DNA of 60,639 nucleotides from Streptomyces sp. NRRL F-2664 (GTDB lineage Bacteria; Actinomycetota; Actinomycetes; Streptomycetales; Streptomycetaceae), in assembly GCF_000719345.1 (NCBI RefSeq), contig NZ_JOFX01000038.1, positions 1 through 60,639 on the forward strand, given 5' to 3'. The first letter of the stretch is position 1. Each line of letters starts with the position of its first letter. The translations under genes and the position numbers were made by a program. Below, in pieces: positions 17,371-25,129 of this stretch. The notes beneath the pieces are model-generated. The model searched no databases and was not told the origin of the DNA. It saw only the letters and a list, made by a program, of their open reading frames with translations.

Positions 17371-20031
17371 ATGACGAGCCACGCAACCGAAGTCGACCTC
17401 GAAGAGCTGCTCCGCCGGGCGCTGGAAGCCTCCGGTGCGGGCCCGCGCTGGACCACCGACGCGGACGAGATGTGGTGCCGCCTCACCCCCCTGACCGCCA
17501 CCCGACGCGACCAGGGGTGGAAGCTGCACGTGTCGGCGACCTCCGCCTCCGCCCCCGCGGTCCTCGCCGCGGCCCTGGACGTGCTGCTGCCCGAGCAGTC
17601 GGCGTTCAAGTTCGCCCGGTCCCTGGAGAAGGTGGGCGCGCTCAACTCACGCGCCACACCCCGCGGCAGCTCCGGCAAGTTCCTCACCGTCTACCCCGGT
17701 TCCGACGCCGACGCGGCCCGCATCGCGCTCGCACTGCATCGGGCCACGACGGGACTGGCCGGCCCCCGGATCCTGTCGGACCAGCCCTACGCCGTGAACA
17801 GCCTGGTGCACTACCGCTACGGCGCCTTCGTCGGCCGCCGGCGGCTCTCGGACGACGGTCTGCTGGTCTGGTTCATCGAGGACCCCGACGGCAACCCCGT
17901 CGAGGACAGGCGCACCGGCCACTACGCCCCGCCCCCCTGGGCCGTCAGCCCCTTCCCCGACCCGGCCACCGCCCCGCCCCCCGACCGGAACGCGGCGAAC
18001 GGGCCGGTGCTCCTCGGCGGCCGCTTCTCGGTGCGCGAGGCGATCCGCCACACCAACAAGGGCGGCGTCTACCGGGGTACCGACGTCACCACGGGCGCAG
18101 GCGTGGTCATCAAGGAAGCCCGCCCGCACGTGGAGGCCGACGCGTCCGGCTCCGACGTGCGCGACTGGCTGCGCGCCGAGGCACGCACCCTGGAGAGCCT
18201 GCACGGCACGGGCCTGGCACCCGAACCCCTCGCGATGTTCGAGCACGGCGGACACCTCTTCCTCGCCCAGGAGGAGATACCCGGCGTCCCGCTGCGCACC
18301 TGGGTCGCCGAGCACTTCCGCGACGCCGGGAGCGGCCGCTACCGTACCGACGCCCTGGCCCAGGCCGCCCGCCTCGTCGACCTGGTCGCCGCGGCCCACG
18401 CCCACGGCTGTGTCCTGCGCGACTTCACCCCCGGCAACATCATGGTCCGGCCGGACGGCGAACTGCGCCTGATCGACCTGGAACTCGCCGTCCTGAAGGG
18501 TGACCCCGCCCTTCCGACCACCGTCGGCACCCCGGGCTTCAGTGCCCCCGAGCGCCTCCAGGACGCGCCCGTCTCACCCACGGCCGACTACTACAGCCTC
18601 GGCGCCACCGTCTGCTTCGTCCTCGCGGGCAAGGTGCCCAACCTGCTGCCCGAGGAGCCCGCCACCCGAGACCCGCAGCAGCGGCTCGCCGACTGGCTCA
18701 CCGCCTGCGACGCGGCGCTCGGCCTCCCCGACACGGTGCGCGCCACGATCCTCGGCCTGATGCGGGACGACCCCGCCGAGCGCTGGGACCCCGCCACGGC
18801 GCGTGAGGCACTGCGCCGCACGGAGCAGCGGCCCCCGCATCCCCGGGCCGGCGGCGCGCAGCGCACGGACGGCCGCGGGGACGCCACGCGGACCGCTGTC
18901 GAGGGCATCGTGCAGCACCTCGTCGACTCGATGACCCCGCACGACGACAAACGGCTGTGGCCCGTCTCCACCCTGGCGGGGGAGACCGACCCGTGCACCG
19001 TGCAGCAGGGCGCGGCCGGCGTCCTGGCCGTCCTGACCCGCTCCTTCGAGACCACCGGCGACCCCCGCCTGCCCGAGCTGATCTCCACAGCAGGCCACTG
19101 GATCGCCGCCCGCACCGACCCCGCATCCGTACGGCCCGGCCTGCACTTCGGCGGCCGCGGCACCGCCTGGGCGCTGTACGACGCCGGTCACGCCGTCGAC
19201 GACCGCGCCCTCATGGACCACGCGCTGGCACTCGCGCTCGCGCCCCAGGCCCCTACGCCCAGCCATGACATCACCCACGGTGCCGCGGGCAGCGGACTCG
19301 CCGCCGCCCACCTGTGGCACCGCACCGCAGACCCACGCCTCGCCGAACGGGTCGCCGACGCCGCCGACCGGCTCGCCGCCGCCGCGCGGCCCGAGCCGTC
19401 CGGCGTGAGCTGGCCGGTCCCCGCGGAAGCCGTCTCCGAGGAAGCCGGCAAACGCTACCTGGGCTTCGCGCACGGCACCGCCGGCATCGGCTGCTTCCTC
19501 CTCGCCGCCGCCACCGTCACCGGCCGGGCCGACCACACCGCCCTGGCCGTCGCCGCGGGCGAACACCTCGTGGCCAACGCCGTGCGCGTCGGCGAGGCCG
19601 CCCAGTGGCCCGCCCAGGCCACCGACCCGCCCACAGCCCCGTACTGGTGCCACGGCTCGGCCGGCACCGGCACCTTCCTGGTCCGGCTCTGGCGCGCCAC
19701 CGGCGACGACCGGTTCGGTGATCTCGCGCGCCGCGCCACGCACGCCGTCGTCGAACGGGCCTCCCGTGCGGCCCTCACCCAGTGCCACGGCCTGGCGGGC
19801 AACGGCGACTTCCTCCTCGACATGGCCGACGCCACGGGGGAGTCGTCCTACCGCAGCACGGCCGAAGACCTGGCCCGCCTCATCGTCGCCGAACGGGCAC
19901 ACCGCGCCGGCCACGTCGTCTTCCCCAACGAGTACGGGGACGTCTCGACGGGCTGGAGCGACGGATCCGCAGGAATCCTCGCCTTCCTCCTGCGCATCCG
20001 CCACCCAGGACCCCGGCTCTGGATGATCTGA
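17371..20031 (+). CDS. Class IV lanthipeptide synthetase (LanL)
   Basis: The 886-residue protein has three parts. An N-terminal phospho-Ser/Thr lyase-like domain covers about 1-215. A kinase domain covers about 225-500, with Lys248 (VVIKEARP), catalytic Asp351 (LRDFTPGN) and a metal-site Asp369 in IDLELA, where a kinase would have DFG. A LanC-type cyclase follows at about 510-886. The cyclase keeps the zinc ligands Cys760 (YWCHG) and Cys805-His806 (QCHGLAG), spaced as in class I LanC enzymes. The intact zinc site separates class IV (LanL) from class III (LanKC). It phosphorylates Ser/Thr of the precursor encoded just downstream, eliminates phosphate and adds Cys thiols to form lanthionine rings. 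The start is ATG 17371 behind GAGAGGG. Confidence 0.93.
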   Translation: MTSHATEVDLEELLRRALEASGAGPRWTTDADEMWCRLTPLTATRRDQGWKLHVSATSASAPAVLAAALDVLLPEQSAFKFARSLEKVGALNSRATPRGSSGKFLTVYPGSDADAARIALALHRATTGLAGPRILSDQPYAVNSLVHYRYGAFVGRRRLSDDGLLVWFIEDPDGNPVEDRRTGHYAPPPWAVSPFPDPATAPPPDRNAANGPVLLGGRFSVREAIRHTNKGGVYRGTDVTTGAGVVIKEARPHVEADASGSDVRDWLRAEARTLESLHGTGLAPEPLAMFEHGGHLFLAQEEIPGVPLRTWVAEHFRDAGSGRYRTDALAQAARLVDLVAAAHAHGCVLRDFTPGNIMVRPDGELRLIDLELAVLKGDPALPTTVGTPGFSAPERLQDAPVSPTADYYSLGATVCFVLAGKVPNLLPEEPATRDPQQRLADWLTACDAALGLPDTVRATILGLMRDDPAERWDPATAREALRRTEQRPPHPRAGGAQRTDGRGDATRTAVEGIVQHLVDSMTPHDDKRLWPVSTLAGETDPCTVQQGAAGVLAVLTRSFETTGDPRLPELISTAGHWIAARTDPASVRPGLHFGGRGTAWALYDAGHAVDDRALMDHALALALAPQAPTPSHDITHGAAGSGLAAAHLWHRTADPRLAERVADAADRLAAAARPEPSGVSWPVPAEAVSEEAGKRYLGFAHGTAGIGCFLLAAATVTGRADHTALAVAAGEHLVANAVRVGEAAQWPAQATDPPTAPYWCHGSAGTGTFLVRLWRATGDDRFGDLARRATHAVVERASRAALTQCHGLAGNGDFLLDMADATGESSYRSTAEDLARLIVAERAHRAGHVVFPNEYGDVSTGWSDGSAGILAFLLRIRHPGPRLWMI

Positions 20032-20048
20032 TCCGGCAGCCGGTTTGA

Positions 20049-20067
20049 GCGGCAGGGACCCTGCCGC
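20049..20067 (+). other. Hairpin in the lanL-lanA spacer
   Basis: GCGGCAGGG and CCCTGCCGC form a near-continuous inverted repeat (stem about 7 bp with a 5-nt loop) 24 nt before the precursor start. It may be a partial terminator, an RNA-stability element or a processing signal that sets the peptide-to-enzyme ratio. The role is inferred. Confidence 0.5.
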
Positions 20068-20091
20068 CACGTCACAGAGAAGGAGAAAGTC

Positions 20092-20247
20092 ATGGAGAAC
20101 CGCGACCTCGAACTGCTGGCTCACCTGCACGCCCTTCCGGAGACCGACCCGGTCGGCGTCGACGGAGCCCCCTTCGCCGCCACCTGTGAGTGCGTCGGCC
20201 TGCTGACGCTCCTCAACACCGTCTGCGTGGGCGTCAGCTGCGCCTGA
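20092..20247 (+). CDS. lanA: Class IV lanthipeptide precursor, venezuelin-like
   Basis: A 51-residue peptide starting at ATG 20092 with an AAGGAGAAAG site. The leader (about residues 1-29) begins MENRDLELLAHLHALPE and continues TDPVGVDGAPF. The core is Cys- and Thr-rich with Cys at 32, 34, 45 and 50 and dehydratable residues Thr31, Thr39, Thr43 and Ser49, so four Ser/Thr match four Cys. From memory it closely matches VenA of Streptomyces venezuelae, with Val at 46 and 48 where I recall Ile. Location between the synthetase and the ABC transporter fits. The product should be a globular four-ring lanthipeptide; the ring pattern is assumed by analogy with venezuelin. Confidence 0.93.
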   Translation: MENRDLELLAHLHALPETDPVGVDGAPFAATCECVGLLTLLNTVCVGVSCA

Positions 20248-20345
20248 GCCTGACGGCGGGCCCTCTCGGCCGGAGCACCAGACCCCGCCCGCCCCCACCG
20301 CACACCCCGGGTCCGCAGCACACACCCCGCAGACGAGGACCGCCC

Positions 20346-21431
20346 ATGCAGCCACTCGCCGGTGACGACGCCACCGCCCGGGCCCTTCTCCCGGCCGCCG
20401 CGCCCGAGGACCCGGACCCCGCCGGATCCGCGCCCGAGCCGGCCCACGCCGTCAGCACGCGCGGACTGGTCAAGAACTACCCCGGTCCGGACGGCACCAC
20501 CGTCCGGGCCGTCCGCGGCCTGGACCTCGACGTGCGGCAGGGCGAGACCTTCGCCTTCCTCGGCCCCAACGGCGCCGGCAAATCCACCACCATCGCCCTG
20601 TTGTGCGCCCTCGCCCGCCCCACCGCCGGCCGAGCCGTCGTGGCCGGCGCCGACGTCCTGGCCCGGCCGGACCTCGTACGCCGCCACGTGGGCATGCTCT
20701 TCCAGCACAGCGCCCTGGACCCCGACCTGACGGCCGAGCAGAACCTCTACATCCATGCACGCCTGTACGGAGCGGGCCGCCGCCACGCGCGCCGGCGCGT
20801 CACCGAGACGCTCGAAGCGGTCTCCCTCGCCGACCGGCGCCGTGCCCTCGTGCGCACCCTGTCGGGCGGCATGCGGCGACGACTGGAGCTCGCCCGGGGA
20901 CTGCTGCACGAGCCCCGCATCCTCTTCCTCGACGAGCCCACCACCGGACTGGACCCGCACGCCCGCGCCCAGGTGTGGGACCACCTGCGCGCCCTGCGCG
21001 ACCGGCACGGCACCACGCTCTTCGTCACGACCCACTACCTGGAGGAGGCCGAGCACTGCGACCGCCTCGCCATCATCGACGCGGGCCGCCTGGTCGCACA
21101 GGGCGCCCCCTCCGCCCTGAAGGCCGCGATCGGCGACGACCGCGTGGTCCTGCGTACCGGCGACGACGACACGGCCCGCGAAGTCGTCCGGCGCAGCGCA
21201 CCACCCGGCACCGCCCTCACCCTGGACGCCGACGGCGTCCGCCTGCGCGTACCCGACGGCAGTGCCTGGATTCCCCGGCTGTGCGCGGCGCTGGCCGCCC
21301 ACGGCATCCCCGTACGGGCCGCGTCCGCTGCCCCGCCCACCCTCGACGACGTCTTCTTCCACCACACCGGTCGCAGCATCACCACCGCACGGCCCCCGCA
21401 GACCACGAAGGAAGCCGGGAAGGACGTATGA
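20346..21431 (+). CDS. ABC transporter ATP-binding subunit of the lanthipeptide cluster
   Basis: The 361-residue protein has a Walker A motif (LGPNGAGKSTT), a signature motif (LSGGMRRRLELARG), Walker B (ILFLDEPTTGLD) and the switch His in FVTTHYLEEAEHC. The C-terminal region of about 90 residues is typical of DrrA/CcmA-type exporters. It begins at ATG 20346 behind GAGGA, 98 bp after the precursor gene. Its stop overlaps the permease start (ATGA). It energises export of the modified peptide or gives immunity. No peptidase domain is present, so leader removal must be done elsewhere. Confidence 0.9.
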   Translation: MQPLAGDDATARALLPAAAPEDPDPAGSAPEPAHAVSTRGLVKNYPGPDGTTVRAVRGLDLDVRQGETFAFLGPNGAGKSTTIALLCALARPTAGRAVVAGADVLARPDLVRRHVGMLFQHSALDPDLTAEQNLYIHARLYGAGRRHARRRVTETLEAVSLADRRRALVRTLSGGMRRRLELARGLLHEPRILFLDEPTTGLDPHARAQVWDHLRALRDRHGTTLFVTTHYLEEAEHCDRLAIIDAGRLVAQGAPSALKAAIGDDRVVLRTGDDDTAREVVRRSAPPGTALTLDADGVRLRVPDGSAWIPRLCAALAAHGIPVRAASAAPPTLDDVFFHHTGRSITTARPPQTTKEAGKDV

Positions 21432-22297
21432 CGGCACCCGCGCCCGACGCCTCGAAGACCCCCGCGGCCACCGGCACCACCGGCCACGCACCCTCCCGTC
21501 CGCGACGTGAACTGCGCGCCGTCCACGCCCTGGTCCACCGCGATCTGCTGCGGCTGTCCTCCCAGCCCACCCACACGGCCCTGATGCTGCTGCAGCCCGT
21601 GCTGTACCTCTTCATCCTCGGCGGGGGACTGGCCGCCCTGATCCCCGTCTCCACGCTGGGCGTCGGCTACCGGACATACCTCTTCCCCGGGATGCTGATG
21701 ATGACGGTGCAGACGCCCGCCATCATGGTCGGCATCCGTCTGATCACCGACCGGCAGAGCGGCTACCTGCGCGAGCTCCTCATGGCCCCGGTCAGCCGCA
21801 CCACGCTGCTGCTGGGCAGTTGCGCCGGCGGCACCGCCGTCGCCGCGGTCCAGGGTGCGGTGCTCCTCGCGCTGGCCGGCGCGGTGGGCCTGCCCTACGA
21901 CCCGCTCCTGCTGGTGCTGCTCATGGCCGGCATGATCCTGGTCTCCTTCACGCTCACCGCCCTGTCCCTGGCCCTGGCCGTCACCATCCGGCGGGCCGAG
22001 GCCTTCCACATGCTGCTCGGCGTCGTGATGATGCCCCTGCTGTTCCTCTCCGGCGGGTTCTTCCCCCTCGAAGGGCTCCCGGGCTGGGCCCGTTCGCTGG
22101 CGGCCGTGAACCCGATCGCCTACGGAGTCGACCTGCTCCGGCGTGCCGTCGCCCTCCGGTTGCCGGACCGCACCGCCGTGACGGGCATCGAGTGGTTCGG
22201 CCACCGGCCCCCACTGGTCCTCGAAGCAGGAGCCCTCTTGGCCGCCGGCGTCCTGGCGCTCCTCTGGGCGGCCCACCGCTTCAAACGCCCCGACTGA
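21428..22297 (+). CDS. ABC-2 type permease of the lanthipeptide cluster
   Basis: The 289-residue membrane protein has about six hydrophobic segments, with the ABC-2 pattern LFPGMLMMTVQTPAIM and RELLMAPVSRTTLLLG between early helices and LFLSGGFFPLEGLPGW near the C-terminus, as in DrrB-type exporters. It is coupled to the ATPase by ATGA. Its TGA coincides with the first bases of an old IS end. The C-terminus (LLWAAHRFKRPD) looks natural, so the insertion seems to have spared the gene. Confidence 0.9.
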   Translation: MTAPAPDASKTPAATGTTGHAPSRPRRELRAVHALVHRDLLRLSSQPTHTALMLLQPVLYLFILGGGLAALIPVSTLGVGYRTYLFPGMLMMTVQTPAIMVGIRLITDRQSGYLRELLMAPVSRTTLLLGSCAGGTAVAAVQGAVLLALAGAVGLPYDPLLLVLLMAGMILVSFTLTALSLALAVTIRRAEAFHMLLGVVMMPLLFLSGGFFPLEGLPGWARSLAAVNPIAYGVDLLRRAVALRLPDRTAVTGIEWFGHRPPLVLEAGALLAAGVLALLWAAHRFKRPD

Positions 22298-22365
22298 CTG
22301 ATGGTTTCAGAATGAGGTCGCGAGGCGGCGAAGGCGTATGGGGTACCGCCGGATGAGGCGAGGGC
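22297..22365. mobile_element. Remnant end of an IS5-family element
   Basis: The 20 bp at 22297-22316 match the outer end of the complete IS at 23731-23750 (read on the opposite strand) at 19 of 20 positions. Read leftward, the adjacent bases encode IRLRRLATSF then stop, like the transposase C-terminus of the intact copy (CLRRLRTSF). Only one end survives, abutting the permease stop codon. Confidence 0.7.
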
Positions 22366-22468
22366 CCGTCCGGTCTGCCCCATGCAATTCTGTGTCGCGG
22401 CCTGTCCCACGACGGCCGGCAGCCGTGCAGGCTCGCCCGGTCGGCCTGCACAGTTGCATAGTGTGCTC

Positions 22469-22795
22469 ATGGATCGATTCGTGGGTCAGGGCCGCCTCGA
22501 ATGGTGGGCTAATCAGTCGATTTGCCTTGAAATATACGACATTAACATCACTGCCACTGTCGACGCGGATGGCAAGTGGCGGGCGACCGGTCGGCATGCC
22601 AACGCCCTTGACGCGACCCAACGCGAGGGCTGGGACTTCCTCATGGAGATGGATCCCCACTTCTCCATTGCGTTTCCAGGTGAGGACTGCGGCGGGATCA
22701 CGGTGCGAGTTGTCGAGGCCGAGGATGGAACCCTCACGCTCGTGGAGGCACCGGACTGGGACGGCTCCGTGAGCGTCACCTTCGACCTCACCTGA
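22469..22795 (+). CDS. Orphan hypothetical protein of lower GC content
   Basis: The 108-residue acidic protein (it begins MDRFVGQGRLEWWANQSICL) is probably all-beta, with a middle stretch IYDINITATVDADGKW and an acidic C-terminus ending VTFDLT. Codon choice is visibly less GC-biased than its neighbours (AAT, TTT, ATA, GAT), suggesting transfer. It sits between an IS-end remnant and a full IS element. No ribosome site is obvious before the ATG. A TAGTGT-like box lies 5-10 nt upstream, so it could be leaderless. No family recognised. Confidence 0.65.
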   Translation: MDRFVGQGRLEWWANQSICLEIYDINITATVDADGKWRATGRHANALDATQREGWDFLMEMDPHFSIAFPGEDCGGITVRVVEAEDGTLTLVEAPDWDGSVSVTFDLT

Positions 22796-22861
22796 GTTCA
22801 GCTCGGAAGGGAAGACACCCGACTTCGCTACCCTGCCACCGACTTCTATGCGTCGCCCCTT

Positions 22862-22881
22862 ACTGATCTTTCAGAATGAAG
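22862..22881. repeat. IS terminal inverted repeat, left
   Basis: Outer end ACTGATCTTTCAGAATGAAG. It pairs with the right repeat at 23731-23750, with a one-base gap after ACTGATC. Confidence 0.8.
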
Positions 22882-23680
22882 TTCGGAGGCGACGCAGGCA
22901 TATGAGACTGCAGGCCAGTTCGAGCAGGCCCTGGTGGAGATCGGCGCGGCGCTCGTAGCGGGTGCGGAGCCGTTTGAACTGGTGCAGCCAGGTGAAGGCG
23001 CGCTCGACCACCCAGCGCACCTTGCCCAGTTCGGAGCCGTGAGCGACGCCGCGTCGGGCGATCATCGGCTTGATGCCCGTGCTTCCACAGCAAGCGGCGG
23101 TACTTGTCGAAGTCGTAGGCCCGGTCGGCATACAGACGCCGGGGCTTGCGGCGAGGACGCCCCCGCAGACCCCGGATCGACGGAACGGCGTCGAGCAGAG
23201 GAAGGAGCTGGGTGACGTCGTGCCGGTTGCCGCCGGTGAGCGTGACGGCGAGCGGAGTTCCGTGACGGTCGACGATCAGGTGGTGCTTCGAGCCAGAGCG
23301 GGCCCGATCGACGGGCGAGGGTCCGACGTGGTCCCCCCTTTGAGCGCCCGGACGTGCGATCCGTCCACGGAGCAGTCCTCCAGGTCCAGCAGGCTGGCGC
23401 GACGAAGCTCGGTCGACAGGGCGGTGTGCAGGCGTGGCCAGACGCCGGCCTCGGTCCAGTCCCGCAGTCGGCGCCAGGCCGTCACCCCGGAACAGCCCAC
23501 CGCCTCCACGGGGACGTCCCGCCACGCAACACCGGTCCGCAGCACGTACATGACGCCGGTGAGCGCCACTCGATCGGGAACACGCAGCCGCCCCGGGTGG
23601 CGATGGCACCGTTCGGGGGCGGGCGGCAGCAGCGGGGCCACCCGCTCCCACAGGTCGTCAGGAACAAGATCAGCACGCAC
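22871..23680 (-). pseudogene. IS5-family transposase, disrupted by an extra frameshift
   Basis: The N-terminal part (VRADLVPDDLWERVAPLLPP, start GTG 23680) is the usual DUF4096-type ORF A. At 23333-23341 (AAAGGGGGG on the coding strand) a -1 shift leads into the DDE part (SKHHLIVDRHGTPLAVTL, LYADRAYDFDKYRR). That is the normal programmed frameshift of this group. A second change is abnormal: near 23076-23078 an extra G shifts the frame. The C-terminal part (KPMIARRGVAHGSELGKVRW, LRTRYERRADLHQG) then continues in a third register to the stop at 22871. The element is probably inactive unless this is a sequencing error. Confidence 0.8.
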
Positions 23681-23730
23681 GCCGGACACCCTGCCGACCA
23701 AGATCGTCGAGCGCAAGACCCACGGCTCAA

Positions 23731-23750
23731 CTCATTCTGAAACGATCAGT
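23731..23750. repeat. IS terminal inverted repeat, right
   Basis: CTCATTCTGAAACGATCAGT, the complement of which matches the left repeat and, almost exactly, the solitary IS end at 22297-22316. Confidence 0.8.
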
Positions 23751-23756
23751 GAGGCC

Positions 23757-23769
23757 GTCACTTCGTGAC
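23757..23769. other. Short palindrome after the IS element
   Basis: GTCAC-TTC-GTGAC, 6 bp outside the right IS end. It could be the top of a terminator for the leftward phospholipase gene or a preferred IS target. Too short to decide. Confidence 0.3.
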
Positions 23770-23923
23770 TGTCCGTCACCGGACGCGAGCAATAAGACGG
23801 TTGCTCTGATTTCGGCTCGAACGGAAGTGTGGGAATTGCGGGAATCCGCGGGCCGTGAAGAATTCGTACGGGCGAGCGGATATGGAACCGGAATTCCCGA
23901 CCGGGTGGCGCGCTGCCGCCCCG

Positions 23924-25129
23924 TTACAGGAAGCGGCGCAGCGGCTGAATGGAGATTTCCCGGGCGCGCTGGAGGACCGAGCGGCGGCGCCAGCGCTCCG
24001 GGGCAATGCGCGTGCTGGCCCGCAGGTCCTCGTCGTAGTGCTCGTCGAGGGTCCGGGTCACCGCCGGGTCCATGACGGCCAGCATGACCTCTTCGTCATG
24101 GTCCAGCGAGCGGCGGTTGAAATTCGACGAGCCGATGAGGGAGACCACCCCGTCCATCGTCATGATCTTGGCGTGCATCATCGTCGGCCGGTACTGGTGG
24201 ATGCGCACCCCGGCGGCGGTGAGCGTCTCGTAGTGGTGCTGGCCCGCCAGTTGGCACACCCGCTTGTCGGTGTACGGGCCGGGCAGCAGGATCTCGACGG
24301 TGACGCCCCGCCGGGCGGTCGCGCACAGCAGCTCCACGAAGTAGTCGTCGGGGGCGAAGTACGCCGTCGCCAGGCGCACGCGCTCCTCCGCCGACTCCAG
24401 GACCACCCGCATCAGGGTCTGCATGTCCTGCCACCCGAAGGCGGCCGAGCCGCGCACCACCTGGACCACCGCGTTCCCGGCCGGCTCGTGGCTCACGAAA
24501 CGGTCGCGGTCGTCGAAGAGCTCGGGATGGCACTCCGCCCAGTTCTGCGCGAACGCCGCCGCGATCCCGTCGACGGCCGGGCCGCGGACCTCGGCATGCG
24601 TGTCGCGCCACTCGTGCGGATTGCGGGCGTCGCCGCACCACTCCTCGGCTATGCCGACACCGCCCGTGAAGGCGGTCCGTTCGTCGACGACCAGCACCTT
24701 GCGGTGGCAGCGGTGGTTCTGCTTCAGCGGGGACAGGAACACGGGTCTGCGGAACCAGGCGACGTGCACCCCGGCCGAGCTCATCCGGTCCAGAAGGTCC
24801 TGCTCGATCAGACGGCTGCCGAAGCCGTCGAGCAGCAGCCGGACGCGCACACCGCTGCGCGCCCGCTCGGCAAGGGCCTCGGCGAACCGGCGGGCGATGT
24901 CGCCCTTCCAGTACACGAAGGTCATCATGTCCACGGTGTGCCGGGCGCGGGAGATGGCGTCGAGCATCGCGGCGAAGATCTCGTCGCCGTTGCGCAGCGG
25001 CCGTACGGAGTTCCCCTCGGTCGCGGCGATGCCGATGAGGCGTTCGAGGCGGCGGCGGATGCGGTGGATGCGCTCGTCGGCCCGGTCGGTGACCTCGGCC
25101 AGGGTGGTGCCGGTGTCGGTGCTGATCAT
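23924..25129 (-). CDS. Phospholipase D-like protein (cardiolipin synthase type)
   Basis: The 401-residue protein has two HKD motifs, HRKVLVVDERTAFTGG at about residues 150-165 and HAKIMTMDGVVSLIGSSN at about 325-345, the signature of phosphatidyl transferases, phospholipases and some nucleases. It lacks the two N-terminal membrane helices of classical ClsA, so it resembles the soluble ClsB/YwiE-type group. The ATG at 25129 follows GAGGAG and overlaps the stop of the upstream Mrr-like gene (ATGA). Coupling to a nuclease domain protein makes a DNA-directed or defence role possible, although cardiolipin synthesis is the default reading. Confidence 0.82.
   Translation of the reverse strand: MISTDTGTTLAEVTDRADERIHRIRRRLERLIGIAATEGNSVRPLRNGDEIFAAMLDAISRARHTVDMMTFVYWKGDIARRFAEALAERARSGVRVRLLLDGFGSRLIEQDLLDRMSSAGVHVAWFRRPVFLSPLKQNHRCHRKVLVVDERTAFTGGVGIAEEWCGDARNPHEWRDTHAEVRGPAVDGIAAAFAQNWAECHPELFDDRDRFVSHEPAGNAVVQVVRGSAAFGWQDMQTLMRVVLESAEERVRLATAYFAPDDYFVELLCATARRGVTVEILLPGPYTDKRVCQLAGQHHYETLTAAGVRIHQYRPTMMHAKIMTMDGVVSLIGSSNFNRRSLDHDEEVMLAVMDPAVTRTLDEHYDEDLRASTRIAPERWRRRSVLQRAREISIQPLRRFL

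Larger units (their letters stand above)
22862..23750 (-). mobile_element. IS5-family insertion sequence (IS427-like), about 889 bp
   Basis: Imperfect terminal inverted repeats of about 20 bp bound a two-frame transposase on the minus strand. The left end reads ACTGATCTTTCAGAATGA and the right end, complemented, ACTGATCGTTTCAGAATGA. Flanks read TTA on the left and TGA on the right if the IS starts at CTGATC. That fits the TNA-type targets of this group but is not an exact duplication. Confidence 0.82.
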
